64,000 bases of DNA from Thalassobacillus cyri (lineage in GTDB: Bacteria > Bacillota > Bacilli > Bacillales > Halobacillaceae). The stretch spans positions 186,001 through 250,000 of the forward strand of contig NZ_FNQR01000003.1 in NCBI RefSeq assembly GCF_900107755.1, given 5' to 3'. Shown here one piece after another: positions 51,213 through 61,007 of this stretch. The position numbers and the translations under genes are program-made. The notes under the pieces are model-generated. The model was given only the letters and a program-made list of their open reading frames with translations. It ran no database searches and was not told where the DNA came from. The number at the start of each line of letters is the position of its first letter. The first letter of the stretch is position 1.

Positions 51213-52889
51213 TTATTTAGATGAATTCAGTTTATAAACGCGAGCCTCATAAGGTTTGAATGTTGCAGACGTTAAACCTTCTCCTGGATCAATGTCATAG
51301 TTGCTGATCAAAAGCTCTGCCTCTTTGTCCTGTTGATCTGCCGGCAGTTCCAAAACAGCCTCTTCTTCAAAAAGATTCGTGAAAACAAGGACCTTTTCAT
51401 CGTCCAAAGTACGAGAATAGGCATAAATACTATCGTAACCTTCCAATACAAGGTCATAGCTGCCATATATAAGAACGTCACTGCCTTTTCTCAAATCAAT
51501 CAGCTGCTTATAGTAATGATATACGGAGTCTGGATCATTCATCGCTTTTTGTACATTGATTTCTGTATAGTTTGGGTTCAACTTCAGCCATGGTGTTCCG
51601 GTTGTAAAACCCGCATTCTCGGTATCATTCCATTGCATCGGCGTCCGGGAGTTGTCTCGGCCATTTTTCCAGATGACCTCCATGATCTCTTCGTGAGAAT
51701 TCCCCTCTTCCAAATCGTTGTAATACATATTCTTAATGGCGACGTCATCGTAGTCATCAATAGAATCAAACTTTGCATTGGTCATGCCGATTTCCTGCCC
51801 CTGATAAATGAATGGCGTCCCTTGCATTAAAAAATACAGCGTCGCCAGACTTTTTGCCGACTTATTTAAATACTCCTTGTCGTTTCCCCAGGTAGAAACT
51901 GACCTCGGCTGGTCATGGTTTTCCAGGAATAAAGCGTTCCAACCTCTGCCTTCGAGCCCCTTTTGCCACTTGGTCAATGTTTCTTTTAGAGCGTGGATAT
52001 CGAGTTTGCCATTGGTGCTTTTGCCCCAGAGGTCCAAATGCTCAAATTGAAAAATCATATTGAACTTGCCATTTTCCTCGCCGACCCATTCCTCAGCCTG
52101 CTCGACTTTGACACCGTTTGCTTCTCCAACGGTCATGATGTCGTAATTGTCGAACGTCTTTTCTTTCAGTTCCTCCAGGAAAACCTGAATGCCTTCACGG
52201 TTCATATGCCCTTCGAAGGAAGGAACATACTTCTTGTTTTCCGGATTAGGCAAATCAGGGAAGCCAGGGATTTTTTTAATATGGGAAATCGCATCGATAC
52301 GGAATCCGTCGATCCCTTTGTCGAGCCACCAATTGACCATTTCATAAAGATTTTCACGTACTTCCGGGTTCTCCCAATTCAAATCGGGCTGCTTCCGGGA
52401 AAACACATGCATGTAATACTCTTTTGTCTTCGGCTCAAACTCCCATGCTGACCCGCCAAAAATCGATTCCCAATTGTTCGGCTCCCTGCCGTCTTTCCCG
52501 GGATGCCAGATATAATAATCACGGTATGGGTTATCTTTGGAAGAGCGGGATTCGATAAACCACGGATGTTCATCGGATGTATGGTTGATGACGAGATCCA
52601 TGATCAGTCGCATGCCGCGCTTATGCACTTCCTTCAACAGCTGTTCAAAATCAGCCATCGTTCCGAATTCCTCCATGATGCCTTTATAATCACTGATATC
52701 ATAACCATTATCGTCATTCGGAGAGCTGTAAATAGGGCAAATCCAAATCACATCTATGCCGAGATTCTTCAGATAATCCAGTTTGGAAATGACACCCTGA
52801 ATGTCGCCGATTCCATCCCCGTTAGAGTCCATGAAACTGCGAGGATAAATTTGATATGCTACTGCTTCTTTCCACCATTTCCTGCTCAT
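51213..52889 (-). CDS. GH13 alpha-glucosidase (oligo-1,6-glucosidase/maltase group)
   Basis: A 558-residue cytoplasmic GH13 enzyme. Nucleophile Asp199 (GIDGFRIDAISHI), acid/base Glu256 (TVGEANG) and the third acid in FLENHDQPR are present, with DLVINHTSDEHPWF near 98-111 and the QGQEIGMTN segment of this subfamily. Residue 200 after the nucleophile is Ala rather than the Val of strict alpha-1,6 enzymes, which points to alpha-1,4 substrates such as maltose. Upstream lies a promoter with LacI-type operators (52933-53057). No sugar transporter or LacI gene is nearby. Confidence 0.87.
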   Translation of the reverse strand: MSRKWWKEAVAYQIYPRSFMDSNGDGIGDIQGVISKLDYLKNLGIDVIWICPIYSSPNDDNGYDISDYKGIMEEFGTMADFEQLLKEVHKRGMRLIMDLVINHTSDEHPWFIESRSSKDNPYRDYYIWHPGKDGREPNNWESIFGGSAWEFEPKTKEYYMHVFSRKQPDLNWENPEVRENLYEMVNWWLDKGIDGFRIDAISHIKKIPGFPDLPNPENKKYVPSFEGHMNREGIQVFLEELKEKTFDNYDIMTVGEANGVKVEQAEEWVGEENGKFNMIFQFEHLDLWGKSTNGKLDIHALKETLTKWQKGLEGRGWNALFLENHDQPRSVSTWGNDKEYLNKSAKSLATLYFLMQGTPFIYQGQEIGMTNAKFDSIDDYDDVAIKNMYYNDLEEGNSHEEIMEVIWKNGRDNSRTPMQWNDTENAGFTTGTPWLKLNPNYTEINVQKAMNDPDSVYHYYKQLIDLRKGSDVLIYGSYDLVLEGYDSIYAYSRTLDDEKVLVFTNLFEEEAVLELPADQQDKEAELLISNYDIDPGEGLTSATFKPYEARVYKLNSSK

Positions 52890-52932
52890 AATAGCCTGCT
52901 CCTAACCTGTTGTCGTTTTAATATATAGATTA

Positions 52933-53057
52933 TGTGCAATCGATTGCACAAATAGACAAAAAAATAACAAGGCCGAAAAGCGACCTTTACTGATTCTCTG
53001 TATTTATCGTATAATTGCTGCTATCTATTGTCAAGTAGTAATTGAAATCGATTACAA
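52933..53057 (-). promoter_or_regulatory. Alpha-glucosidase promoter with two AATCGATT operators
   Basis: Minus-strand -35 TTGACA (53029-53034), 17-base spacer, -10 TACGAT (53006-53011). An 18-bp palindrome TGTGCAATCGATTGCACA (52933-52950) lies downstream and TTGAAATCGATTACAA (53042-53057) directly upstream; both share the AATCGATT core typical of LacI/GalR-type operators. Confidence 0.65.
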
Positions 53058-53176
53058 TCCAATTCTTATGCTATATCTGCATTGCTTGTTTATATCCAGT
53101 TTTTTGGTATGATAATAAAAGATTGAAGTTAAGGTTTTATTTCGATAAAAAGGTCGAATATAGAGGAGAATCTGCG

Positions 53177-54034
53177 ATGCAAAAGGAGTTCCAATATACA
53201 GGAGAAAAGATAGTGGACAATCGCTATGAGCTGACAGAGACCTTCAATGAAGAAGTCATGAAAGTTTATCCGGATAATTTCGCGGATACAGGTATGCCAG
53301 AAGCTGAATATTACAAGATTAGGGCAGATTTATTTAAATCTTTTGGTGAAGTTCTATATAAAAATGAAAATGAAGTGCAGCAACAGGTGCGTGATTGGGC
53401 TGAAGTAGCCGCTAAGCGAACCATCGAATATGATGTATCACTGACGCAGGCACTCCGGGTCATTTCTTTTTTTCAACCTACCATCTGGGATTTTTTTCAG
53501 GAAGAATTAGACCAGCAGCATATCAGCCCAAGAACAGTGATAGAGATCTCTAAAAAAATTGACAGGCTCGTCGATATCGTAACCCGTGTATACGGCAGAG
53601 TGCATGAGGAGCACCAACAATTGATCGCTGATACTGCTCATAGCGCACTGGAAGAACTGTCGGTTCCTATAGTTCCTATTGCTGAAGGCCTTGCCGTGAT
53701 TCCACTTGTCGGAGCTATCGATACCCATCGGGCAGCTTTAATCAATGAAGTAGCCCTGACAGAGGCCAATCGCCTTGGTCTCGAGGAAGTGATTTTTGAT
53801 ATCTCTGGCGTTCCAGTGTTAGACACTATGGTGAGCAATGAACTATTCACCATCATCAATTCATTGAATCTATTGGGCATCGAAACGCGGATAAGCGGTA
53901 TACGTCCCCAAATAGCTCAAACCATCACCTCGTTAGGAATCAACTTCAAAGGGATCAAAACATTCGCAAGCCTTCACCAGGCACTGGAAGACTGTGGGAT
54001 AAAAAGAATAGAAGTAAATACTCACTTAAAATAA
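53177..54034 (+). CDS. RsbR-like STAS protein
   Basis: A 285-residue stressosome-type protein: a variable N-terminal sensor domain of about 150 residues (FADTGMPEAEYYKIRADLFK) and a C-terminal STAS domain starting ELSVPIVPIAEGLAVIPLVG. The two phosphorylatable threonines of RsbR-type STAS domains are conserved in GAIDTHRA and PVLDTMV. It would modulate sigma-B activation with RsbS/RsbT partners encoded elsewhere. ATG 53177 behind AGAGGAGA was chosen; the frame to 53042 has no ribosome site and runs through an operator. Confidence 0.85.
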   Translation: MQKEFQYTGEKIVDNRYELTETFNEEVMKVYPDNFADTGMPEAEYYKIRADLFKSFGEVLYKNENEVQQQVRDWAEVAAKRTIEYDVSLTQALRVISFFQPTIWDFFQEELDQQHISPRTVIEISKKIDRLVDIVTRVYGRVHEEHQQLIADTAHSALEELSVPIVPIAEGLAVIPLVGAIDTHRAALINEVALTEANRLGLEEVIFDISGVPVLDTMVSNELFTIINSLNLLGIETRISGIRPQIAQTITSLGINFKGIKTFASLHQALEDCGIKRIEVNTHLK

Positions 54035-54037
54035 CTG

Positions 54038-54068
54038 TAGAAGTCCTGATTTAAGGACTTCTTTTTTT
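54038..54068 (+). terminator. Terminator after the RsbR-like gene
   Basis: AGAAGTCC/GGACTTCT stem, loop TGATTTAA, followed by seven Ts. Confidence 0.85.
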
Positions 54069-54163
54069 CGCTCTTAAAGACATCCCCCCAGCCATTTTTG
54101 AATTTTTTTATGTAAAGTGTAATAATATCCAAGGGCAACAAGACTTAAAAAGGAGAGATTATT

Positions 54164-55564
54164 TTGGAAATCACAAACACCCCTGCCCTGCTCTGGTTTG
54201 TAGGAGCATATGGGGTAATTATGATCCTGATGGGGATTTACTTTTCACGTAAAATCTCCAACAGCGAAGACTTCATCTTAGCTGGAAAAGGACTAGGAAC
54301 CGTTGTTTTAACCGGAACCTTGCTCGCTACCTGGACAGGAAGCGGAAGTATCTCAGGCGGCGAAACATCCATGGCATTCAGTTATGGAATTATTCCAGCA
54401 CTGCTTATGATGATTCCAACGCTTGTGGGTATTGCTATTTTATATTTAATTGCTCCAAAAATACGAGCGTTCGGTAAGTATACTGTTTCTGGAATTTTAG
54501 AAGAAAAGTACGGACAAACTGCACGAATGATTGCCAGCATTATCATTATTCTGGCATTTGTAGGAATTGTATCTTATCAGATGACCGGACTAGGCTTTAT
54601 ATTGAACTTAACCACAGGAATATCTGTTGAGACAGGAACCATTATCGGGGCAGTAATGATTATATTTCTTGCTACAATTGGAGGGTTACGTTCGGTTGCC
54701 CCGACCGACGCATTAAGTGCCTTTCTCGCTATTGCGGCTTTATTCATTACACTTCCAACCATCATCGTAATTGCAGGAGGCTGGGATACAATAACTTCCA
54801 ATGTTCCTGCCGAGCACTTGACTGCTACGAGTACCCTCAGTAATGCGCAGCTACTAGGGTTCTTATTACCTTCCCTCTTCTTATTATTAGGCGATCAAAA
54901 TATGTATCAAAGGCTGGCCTCTTCAAGTGGGGATAAATCATCGAAGAAAGCACAAATCGGCTGGTTAATCGGTATGATTCTCATTTCTCCATCTATTTCC
55001 TTCATAGCCTTTGCATCACGTTCGATGTTTCCTGACATCGACCCTGGTATGGCATTGATGGCAACTACCGTTGTTATGCCTACAGCAGTCGGAGGAATTC
55101 TGCTTGCAGCTGCTACCGCCTTCATCGTAACTACCGGCAACTCTTATTTATTATCTGCCGCTACTAACGTGACGTATGACATTGTCGGCAAGTATATTAA
55201 AAAAGACGCTTCGGATCGTGAGTTATTAAAGATGACTAAACTCTTTATCGTTATTCTCGGTGTCTTTGCCTATATTTTAATTAGTTTTTTCCCTACGGTC
55301 CTCGAGGTACAAATGTATGCTTACACAGTATACGGAGCTGGATTTACCCCAGCATTATTGGCAGTATTCTTTTGGAAACGGGTTAATGTTGCTGGTGGTG
55401 TATCGTCGATGGTTGCTGGAGTACTGACCACTCTTATTTGGGAAATACCACTAGCCAAACCGTTTGAATTAAATAGTGTCATCGTAGCACTGCCGGTTGC
55501 AGTCGTCGTATTGATTGTGGTAACGCTAATCACTCCGAATTCAAAAAAAACAACTAAATTATAA
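54164..55564 (+). CDS. Sodium:solute symporter (SSS family)
   Basis: A 466-residue Na+-coupled carrier with thirteen membrane segments. GLGTVVLTGTLLATWTGSGS, the GGLRSVAPTDALSAFLAI helix and NSYLLSAATNVTYDIV are typical SSS-family positions. Substrate not decided by sequence; in this osmolyte-rich region a compatible solute or organic acid is likely. TTG start with AGGAGAG upstream. Confidence 0.85.
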   Translation: MEITNTPALLWFVGAYGVIMILMGIYFSRKISNSEDFILAGKGLGTVVLTGTLLATWTGSGSISGGETSMAFSYGIIPALLMMIPTLVGIAILYLIAPKIRAFGKYTVSGILEEKYGQTARMIASIIIILAFVGIVSYQMTGLGFILNLTTGISVETGTIIGAVMIIFLATIGGLRSVAPTDALSAFLAIAALFITLPTIIVIAGGWDTITSNVPAEHLTATSTLSNAQLLGFLLPSLFLLLGDQNMYQRLASSSGDKSSKKAQIGWLIGMILISPSISFIAFASRSMFPDIDPGMALMATTVVMPTAVGGILLAAATAFIVTTGNSYLLSAATNVTYDIVGKYIKKDASDRELLKMTKLFIVILGVFAYILISFFPTVLEVQMYAYTVYGAGFTPALLAVFFWKRVNVAGGVSSMVAGVLTTLIWEIPLAKPFELNSVIVALPVAVVVLIVVTLITPNSKKTTKL

Positions 55565-55570
55565 TAAAGG

Positions 55571-55604
55571 AAAAACCAGACCTAATAGAGAAGGTCTGGT
55601 TTTA
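55571..55604. terminator. Bidirectional terminator
   Basis: AAAACCAGACC/GGTCTGGTTTT stem with a 10-base loop between the convergent SSS and BCCT genes. Confidence 0.82.
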
Positions 55605-55611
55605 TTACTGT

Positions 55612-57156
55612 TTATAGAGATTCGGTACGAGGGGGACTTGTCGTTCCTTTCGTCTGTTTCCTCTTTTTACTTCGTTTAGATACAACTTCTTTATTAGCAG
55701 CTCGGAAGAAGGAGTATCCCATCATTAATATCACAACGGAAAAAGGTAGTGCCGCTATGATAAGTACATTTTGAAGTCCTTGGGTACCTCCAAAATAAAC
55801 GATAATGGCTGCCATTGCCGATAAGCATAATCCCCAAAGAATTTTCACGGAACCAGAAGGATTCAATGAACCTGAAGTACTTAACATTCCCAGTACAAAT
55901 GTAGCAGAGTCCGCCGAAGTAATAAAAAATATCGCGATGACGATGATAGTCAGGAGGGACATGAATTCCCCAATAGGATAATGCTGGAGCGTAGCAAATG
56001 TCGCTGTCTCCATCGGATAATCAGAAATGACATCGATTCCCTGCTGCTGTATATCGAGAGCAGATACCCCGAATACAGCAAAGAAAATGAAGCATACAAT
56101 TGCCGGGACAAATAATACACCCAACATGAATTCTTTTATTGTCCGGCCTTTAGAAATTCTGGCAATGAAGATTCCTACAAATGGTGACCAGGAGATCCAC
56201 CATGCCCAGTAGAAGATCGTCCAGCCATCAATCCAGGAGCGATTCCCCTCATTCAAAGGAGCTATCCGAAAGCTCATTTCAAAGAAATTAGTTATATATC
56301 CCCCTAGAGAATTGGTGAACATATTCAGAATATATATGGTCGGTCCCACGATTAATAAAAGGACCATGAGAGCAAAGCCCAGTATCATATTTATGTTACT
56401 TAAGTATTTAATACCCTTACTGAGGCCTGACCAGGCTGAAAAAATAAATAGAGCCGTAGATATTACAAGAATGATTAGTTGAGAAGAGAAATTACTTGGA
56501 GTATCGAATAGAAAAGCTAGTCCCTCATTAATTTGAGCAGACCCAAACCCGAGCGTCGCTGCTACACCTACCACAGTTGCTACTACAGCTAAAATGTCGA
56601 TCAATTTACCTGCAATCCCCTGCATCTGTTTCTCCCCGAACAATGGAACCAGTGTAGCACTGATTAACCCGGGGTAACCTTTATGGAATTTAAAATATGC
56701 CAATACAAGCGCTACAATGGCATATACTGCCCATGCATGAATGCCCCAATGAAAAAATGAATATTGAAGCGCCTGTTTAATGGCCTCAGGAGACCCTTCA
56801 GGCGCGACCGGACTTTTATTGAACGCATGGGAAATCGGTTCCGCGGTCGTCCAGAATACAAGCCCCATCCCCATTCCGGCACTGAACAGCATAGCAAACC
56901 AGGTCGGGAGATTGAAGTCCGGCTGGTCATCCTCTTTCCCAAGCTTAATATGGTTGAACCGGGAAAAAATCAAATAAACGCAAAAAACCAGCATTACTAC
57001 AATGATAAGTAAATAATACCATCCAAATCGTGTGGATATAGCCCCGGTTATATCGGAAGTAACAGTCTTCAAGTGCTCGGGTGCGACTACTCCCCACAAC
57101 ACAAATAATCCACATACAGCAAGACCATACCAAAAAACTGATGTTGCATTTTTCAT
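55612..57156 (-). CDS. Glycine betaine transporter (BCCT, OpuD-like)
   Basis: A 514-residue BCCT carrier. The Na+-coupling motif GMGMGLVFWTTAEP, the tryptophan-rich WTIFYWAWWISWSPFVGIFI binding helix and the basic C-terminal tail (KRSKKRKQTKG) match OpuD/BetP-type glycine betaine carriers, which sense osmotic stress through that tail. ATG 57156 behind GAGGTG was chosen over an in-frame ATG at 57195. Divergent from the amidohydrolase operon. Confidence 0.88.
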   Translation of the reverse strand: MKNATSVFWYGLAVCGLFVLWGVVAPEHLKTVTSDITGAISTRFGWYYLLIIVVMLVFCVYLIFSRFNHIKLGKEDDQPDFNLPTWFAMLFSAGMGMGLVFWTTAEPISHAFNKSPVAPEGSPEAIKQALQYSFFHWGIHAWAVYAIVALVLAYFKFHKGYPGLISATLVPLFGEKQMQGIAGKLIDILAVVATVVGVAATLGFGSAQINEGLAFLFDTPSNFSSQLIILVISTALFIFSAWSGLSKGIKYLSNINMILGFALMVLLLIVGPTIYILNMFTNSLGGYITNFFEMSFRIAPLNEGNRSWIDGWTIFYWAWWISWSPFVGIFIARISKGRTIKEFMLGVLFVPAIVCFIFFAVFGVSALDIQQQGIDVISDYPMETATFATLQHYPIGEFMSLLTIIVIAIFFITSADSATFVLGMLSTSGSLNPSGSVKILWGLCLSAMAAIIVYFGGTQGLQNVLIIAALPFSVVILMMGYSFFRAANKEVVSKRSKKRKQTKGTTSPPRTESL

Positions 57157-57270
57157 ATAATCACCTCTCTGTGTATTAATAGACAAATTGTTCATAAGTG
57201 GGCGACAGCAACAGTTTCATATATTACATAGATTTCTGTTTAATTGCAAATTTATCAAAAAATTAAAAAA

Positions 57271-57310
57271 CTGTCACTGAACGTTACTGAGCTTCACTGA
57301 GCTTCACTGA
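57271..57310. repeat. Four tandem 10-bp repeats (consensus ending ACTGA)
   Basis: CTGTCACTGA, ACGTTACTGA, GCTTCACTGA and GCTTCACTGA follow each other without gaps, one per DNA helical turn. They lie between the opuD-like gene and the amidohydrolase operon, about 100 bases before the TTG start of the latter, a good place for an activator bound on one DNA face. Confidence 0.75.
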
Positions 57311-57413
57311 AATATCTAACTGCCACTCATCACGCTTTAGTAGGTTTGGAGACTTTTCAGGCTGCTGATACGATGTAACACATGTGCAAACCAAGAAAAG
57401 GGAGGAATACACT

Positions 57414-58484
57414 TTGCCTAAATACCAAATACCCATCGTTGATACAGATATTCATGAACGTGTGCAATATAAGGATATCCTCGAATACCTGGATGAACCT
57501 TATAAACACTACATTACTAATTGTCATTGGATTCAAGAAAAACACATGCCCTACACCCAGCCTTCGGTAGCTGGAGTGGATCGTGCAGACGCTAAAATTC
57601 CGGATGGACGGCCTGCAGGCTCCGACCTGAAATTTATGCAAAAACAACTCCTGGATGATATCGGTCATGAAGTCGGGATTTTAACCAGTGCATTAGACCC
57701 GTCCCCTTCCTCCATGCACGGCTGGCATGAAATGGCTGTTGCTTTGGCGTCTGCCTATAATGATTGGCAGATTGAGAACTGGCTGGAGAAAGATGAGCGA
57801 TTATATGGGTCCGTTCATATCGCAGCACAAGATCGCGATGCTGCTATTAAAGAGATTGATAGAATCGGTCCCCATCCGAAGATGGTACAGGTCCTGCTGC
57901 CAATCGATGACATTATGTGGGGCGACCCCTTCTACCACCCGATTTTTGAAGCTGCTGAAAAACACAATTTAATGATTGGCATGCACCATAATGAACCACC
58001 AGTCTACTATGGGAAGTGGCCAAGATATTTCATCGAATGGCACACGCTGATCCCTACGGCCCATATGAAACAAATCACCAGCATGATGTTCAATGGGGTT
58101 TTCGATAAGTTCCCGAATCTTGGGCTGATGATGATTGAAGGTGGCTTCACCTTCATCCCTCATTTAATGTGGAAAATGGACCAGCAATACAGGGACTTAC
58201 GCCATGAAGTACCATGGCTGAAGAGGAAACCAAGCCAGATTATGAAAGAGCAAGTCCGATTCACTACCCAACCTGCGGAAGAATTGACTAAGAAAGAATT
58301 CATGTCACTGCTTGAACAAATGGGGACAGACGAAATGCTATGCTTCTCTACAGACTATCCACACTGGGATTATGACTCTCCTTATCGTGCCTTACCGAAC
58401 CTGGATACTGAATTGAAGCAGAAAATATTCGCAGAAAATGCTAGAGCATTTTATCCGAAACTGCCAAACAAGAAGGAGGGCTAA
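57414..58484 (+). CDS. Amidohydrolase-family protein (ACMSD/decarboxylase-like)
   Basis: A 356-residue TIM-barrel metal enzyme of the amidohydrolase-2 group. First metal motif IVDTDIHER (DxH in place of HxH), His residues in MIGMHHNEPP and EWHTLIPTAH, and the acid in FSTDYPHWDYDSPY. Members decarboxylate or hydrolyse aromatic and related acids. The TTG at 57414 was chosen because GGGAGG is eight bases upstream; the GTG-type frame opening at 57384 precedes the ribosome site. First gene of a plus-strand operon with a Rieske protein and ferredoxin reductase. Confidence 0.8.
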   Translation: MPKYQIPIVDTDIHERVQYKDILEYLDEPYKHYITNCHWIQEKHMPYTQPSVAGVDRADAKIPDGRPAGSDLKFMQKQLLDDIGHEVGILTSALDPSPSSMHGWHEMAVALASAYNDWQIENWLEKDERLYGSVHIAAQDRDAAIKEIDRIGPHPKMVQVLLPIDDIMWGDPFYHPIFEAAEKHNLMIGMHHNEPPVYYGKWPRYFIEWHTLIPTAHMKQITSMMFNGVFDKFPNLGLMMIEGGFTFIPHLMWKMDQQYRDLRHEVPWLKRKPSQIMKEQVRFTTQPAEELTKKEFMSLLEQMGTDEMLCFSTDYPHWDYDSPYRALPNLDTELKQKIFAENARAFYPKLPNKKEG

Positions 58485-58486
58485 CG

Positions 58487-58846
58487 ATGAAAGAGCAAGT
58501 AGTTTGTAAAACTTCGGATATACAACCTGGTGAAATGAAAGAAACCAGTTTTGGAAGACAGGAAGTATTGGTATGCAGGACACCTGACGGGAATTTTTAC
58601 GCCTTTATGAACCAATGTATCCACCAGGGAGCCCCGCTTGATAAAGGAATGATTTGCGGAGCTACTACCGATAAAAGTAAACCTGGCTCGTATGATTACT
58701 GCCATGAAGGAGAAGTGATCCGCTGCCCATGGCATGGAAGAGAATTTTCTATCAAAAATGAAGGAAGAATGCTAGCTAATCCCAGCAAGAAAATCCCGAG
58801 CTTTAAAGTACGGGTAGAAAATGAAAATGTCATTGTTTATAAATAA
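58487..58846 (+). CDS. Rieske [2Fe-2S] protein
   Basis: A 119-residue Rieske protein with both cluster motifs, CIHQGAPLDKG (CxH) and CPWHGREF (CxxH), separated by a longer loop than in minimal Rieske ferredoxins. It is of the ferredoxin type, without an oxygenase domain. It starts two bases after the amidohydrolase stop (overlap-like coupling, AGGAGGG upstream) and precedes a ferredoxin reductase, so the two form an electron chain, but no oxygenase gene is in the operon. Confidence 0.85.
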   Translation: MKEQVVCKTSDIQPGEMKETSFGRQEVLVCRTPDGNFYAFMNQCIHQGAPLDKGMICGATTDKSKPGSYDYCHEGEVIRCPWHGREFSIKNEGRMLANPSKKIPSFKVRVENENVIVYK

Positions 58847-58867
58847 CGGAGCAAGAAGGTGATGAAA

Positions 58868-59869
58868 ATGAACCATAACGATCAAGTAGTCGATACCATC
58901 ATTATTGGTGGAGGTCCGACAGGGTTATTTGCCGCCTTCTATGGCGGCATGAGGCAGATGTCTGTGAAATTGATAGACAGTCTGCCACAGCTTGGCGGTC
59001 AGTTGTCCGCTCTGTACCCGGAAAAATACATTTATGACGTCGCCGGCTTTCCTAAAGTACGTGCCAAGGATCTCGTCAGCCAACTGGAAGAACAGGCACA
59101 GCAATTCGACCCTGAAATTTGCCTGGAAGAAAGTGTGCTGGACGTAGAAAAATTAGATGAAAAACTTTTCAAAGTGACGACAACAAAAGCGATCCACTAT
59201 GCAAAAACCGTTATTATTACAAGTGGAGCAGGAGCCTTCCAGCCGCGTAGGCTTAAGCACGAAACTGCCGGGAAATACGAAGGGAAAAACCTCTTCTACT
59301 CAATAACCGATCTGCATGCCTTCCAAGGACAAAGGGTCTGTGTTGCCGGCGGCGGGGACTCTGCTGTCGATTGGTCACTGATGCTTGAGGGAATTGCAGA
59401 TAAGGTGACACTTGTCCATCGACGCGATAAGTTCAGAGCCCATGAACACAGTGTCAACCAACTTAAAGCATCTACCGTCCAGATCAAGACACCGATGATC
59501 ATAGAAAATTTGATCGGAACCGAAGAATGTATCGAAACTATAACCCTAAAGGAGAATAAAGGCGACCTAACGGAGAATCTGGCCATCGATTCTTTGATCG
59601 TCAATCATGGCTTTATTTCCAGTCTTGGAGCGATAAAGGAATGGGGGTTAGAGCTTGATAAGAATTCCATTATCGTTAACCAGAAGATGGAGACAAACAT
59701 CTCCGGAATTTACGCAGCTGGTGATATCACCACACATGCAGGGAAAGTAAAGCTCATTGCATCCGGATTTGGTGAAGCTCCTACTGCTATCAGCCAGGCC
59801 AAGCATTTCATCGATCCTGATACAAGAATCCAGCCCCCTCATAGCACCAGCGTGTTAAGCGGAGCATGA
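58868..59869 (+). CDS. Ferredoxin-NADP+ reductase, YumC type (copy 2)
   Basis: A 333-residue FNR closely related to the product at 30868: [40 protein letters not shown] and [15 protein letters not shown] are shared in pattern, no CxxC pair. Start at ATG 58868, six bases after AAGGTG; upstream GTG/ATG codons at 58859/58862 overlap that site. It probably reduces the Rieske protein encoded just upstream. Its stop overlaps the next start (ATGA). Confidence 0.86.
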   Translation: MNHNDQVVDTIIIGGGPTGLFAAFYGGMRQMSVKLIDSLPQLGGQLSALYPEKYIYDVAGFPKVRAKDLVSQLEEQAQQFDPEICLEESVLDVEKLDEKLFKVTTTKAIHYAKTVIITSGAGAFQPRRLKHETAGKYEGKNLFYSITDLHAFQGQRVCVAGGGDSAVDWSLMLEGIADKVTLVHRRDKFRAHEHSVNQLKASTVQIKTPMIIENLIGTEECIETITLKENKGDLTENLAIDSLIVNHGFISSLGAIKEWGLELDKNSIIVNQKMETNISGIYAAGDITTHAGKVKLIASGFGEAPTAISQAKHFIDPDTRIQPPHSTSVLSGA

Positions 59870-60450
59870 GCTTTTCCATCTATAAAAACAATGAAGCAGG
59901 GGAAAGCCATCAGCTAAATGTCATATCAATATTTTTAGTGTTTATGAAAATCAGCCCGCTCACCTTCGGCGGGGGAGTAGCGATATTGGCTTATATAGAA
60001 AGTGAAGTCGTTCATAAAAGAAAATGGATGAAGCATGATGATATCCCTAATATTGTTACAGTGGCTCAATCATCACCAGGTTCCGTCGCAATCAATACGG
60101 CCATTTACATTGGTTATACACTGCAAGGACTGACGGGGGCCATCTCGGCAGTTCTAGGAATAATATTCCCGGCGGCCTTCATTATTAGCATACTGACCTA
60201 TATGTATATGACTTATCAGGAACTGCCATTGGTACAAGGTGCTTTTCAGGGTATCCGGCCTGCTATTGTAGGACTCATTATGTTCACCGCTTATAAGATT
60301 GGAAAAAGAGCCATTTATGATCGTTTTACTCTGGTCATTTTTTTATTATCAGCTGGATTGCTTATCATTCTTGCCGTCTCCCCTTTTCTCATGATAATCG
60401 GCGGGGGACTGGCTGGCGTTATTTATCAAAGCATCTGGAATAGAAGGTGA
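59866..60450 (+). CDS. Chromate transporter, N-terminal-type half (ChrA)
   Basis: A 194-residue single-domain CHR protein with about six membrane segments and the family motif [20 protein letters not shown] and [19 protein letters not shown]. Short-chain CHR proteins act as pairs of opposite topology. Overlaps the reductase gene by four bases and is followed seven bases later by its partner. Presence in an amidohydrolase/Rieske operon is unusual. Confidence 0.8.
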   Translation: MSFSIYKNNEAGESHQLNVISIFLVFMKISPLTFGGGVAILAYIESEVVHKRKWMKHDDIPNIVTVAQSSPGSVAINTAIYIGYTLQGLTGAISAVLGIIFPAAFIISILTYMYMTYQELPLVQGAFQGIRPAIVGLIMFTAYKIGKRAIYDRFTLVIFLLSAGLLIILAVSPFLMIIGGGLAGVIYQSIWNRR

Positions 60451-60456
60451 TGATAC

Positions 60457-60990
60457 ATGCTGATGTTGAACCTGTTCATTGAATTTTTCAAAATAGGGTT
60501 ATTTGGTTTTGGCGGAGGCTACGCGATGATTCCACTGATGGAACAAGCAATCCTGAAACATCAATGGATATCACAAGAACGGTTCGCAGATATTATCGCG
60601 ATTGCAGGATCATCACCGGGGCCTATTGCGACCAACTCAGCTTTGTTCATCGGTTATCAGACAGCTGGAATAATAGGAGCATCCATAGCTGTTATCAGTA
60701 ATTTGCTACCTTCTTTTCTAATGGTAATGATATTGATCAAACTGTTGACGCTCCGTTCCCAGCCAAAGCTCCTTTCTCAAAGCTTGAATGGAATCCATCC
60801 GGTGATTGTGGCTCTCATATTATTTGCAGGAATCCGTTTGGGACTGCAAACCGGCCTGTTCACTTATCCAAGGGAATATTCGCCTTATTTCATTTTGATT
60901 CTCTCGATTGGACTCTTGGTAAAAAACGTATCGCCGGTTTGGGTTATTATGCTCTCTGGAACATTAGGTGTGCTGATTAATAGTTTTTAA
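60457..60990 (+). CDS. Chromate transporter, second half (ChrA)
   Basis: A 177-residue CHR-domain protein: FFKIGLFGFGGGYAMIPLME and IAGSSPGPIATNSALFIGYQ mirror the motifs of its partner. Together the two make the two-domain carrier that exports chromate (or sulfate-like anions) with proton coupling. Seven bases separate it from the first half and a GGAGG precedes the following ALDH gene. Confidence 0.8.
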   Translation: MLMLNLFIEFFKIGLFGFGGGYAMIPLMEQAILKHQWISQERFADIIAIAGSSPGPIATNSALFIGYQTAGIIGASIAVISNLLPSFLMVMILIKLLTLRSQPKLLSQSLNGIHPVIVALILFAGIRLGLQTGLFTYPREYSPYFILILSIGLLVKNVSPVWVIMLSGTLGVLINSF

Positions 60991-61007
60991 AAGTAGGAGG
61001 TTTCTAT

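Noticed and set aside
53042-53176. N-terminal extension of the RsbR-like protein
   Set aside because: No ribosome site, hydrophobic non-homologous residues, and it overlaps the AATCGATT operator; ATG 53177 has AGAGGAGA.
57271-57310. CRISPR-like repeat
   Set aside because: The units are adjacent 10-mers without spacers, and there are no cas genes; better explained as protein-binding repeats.
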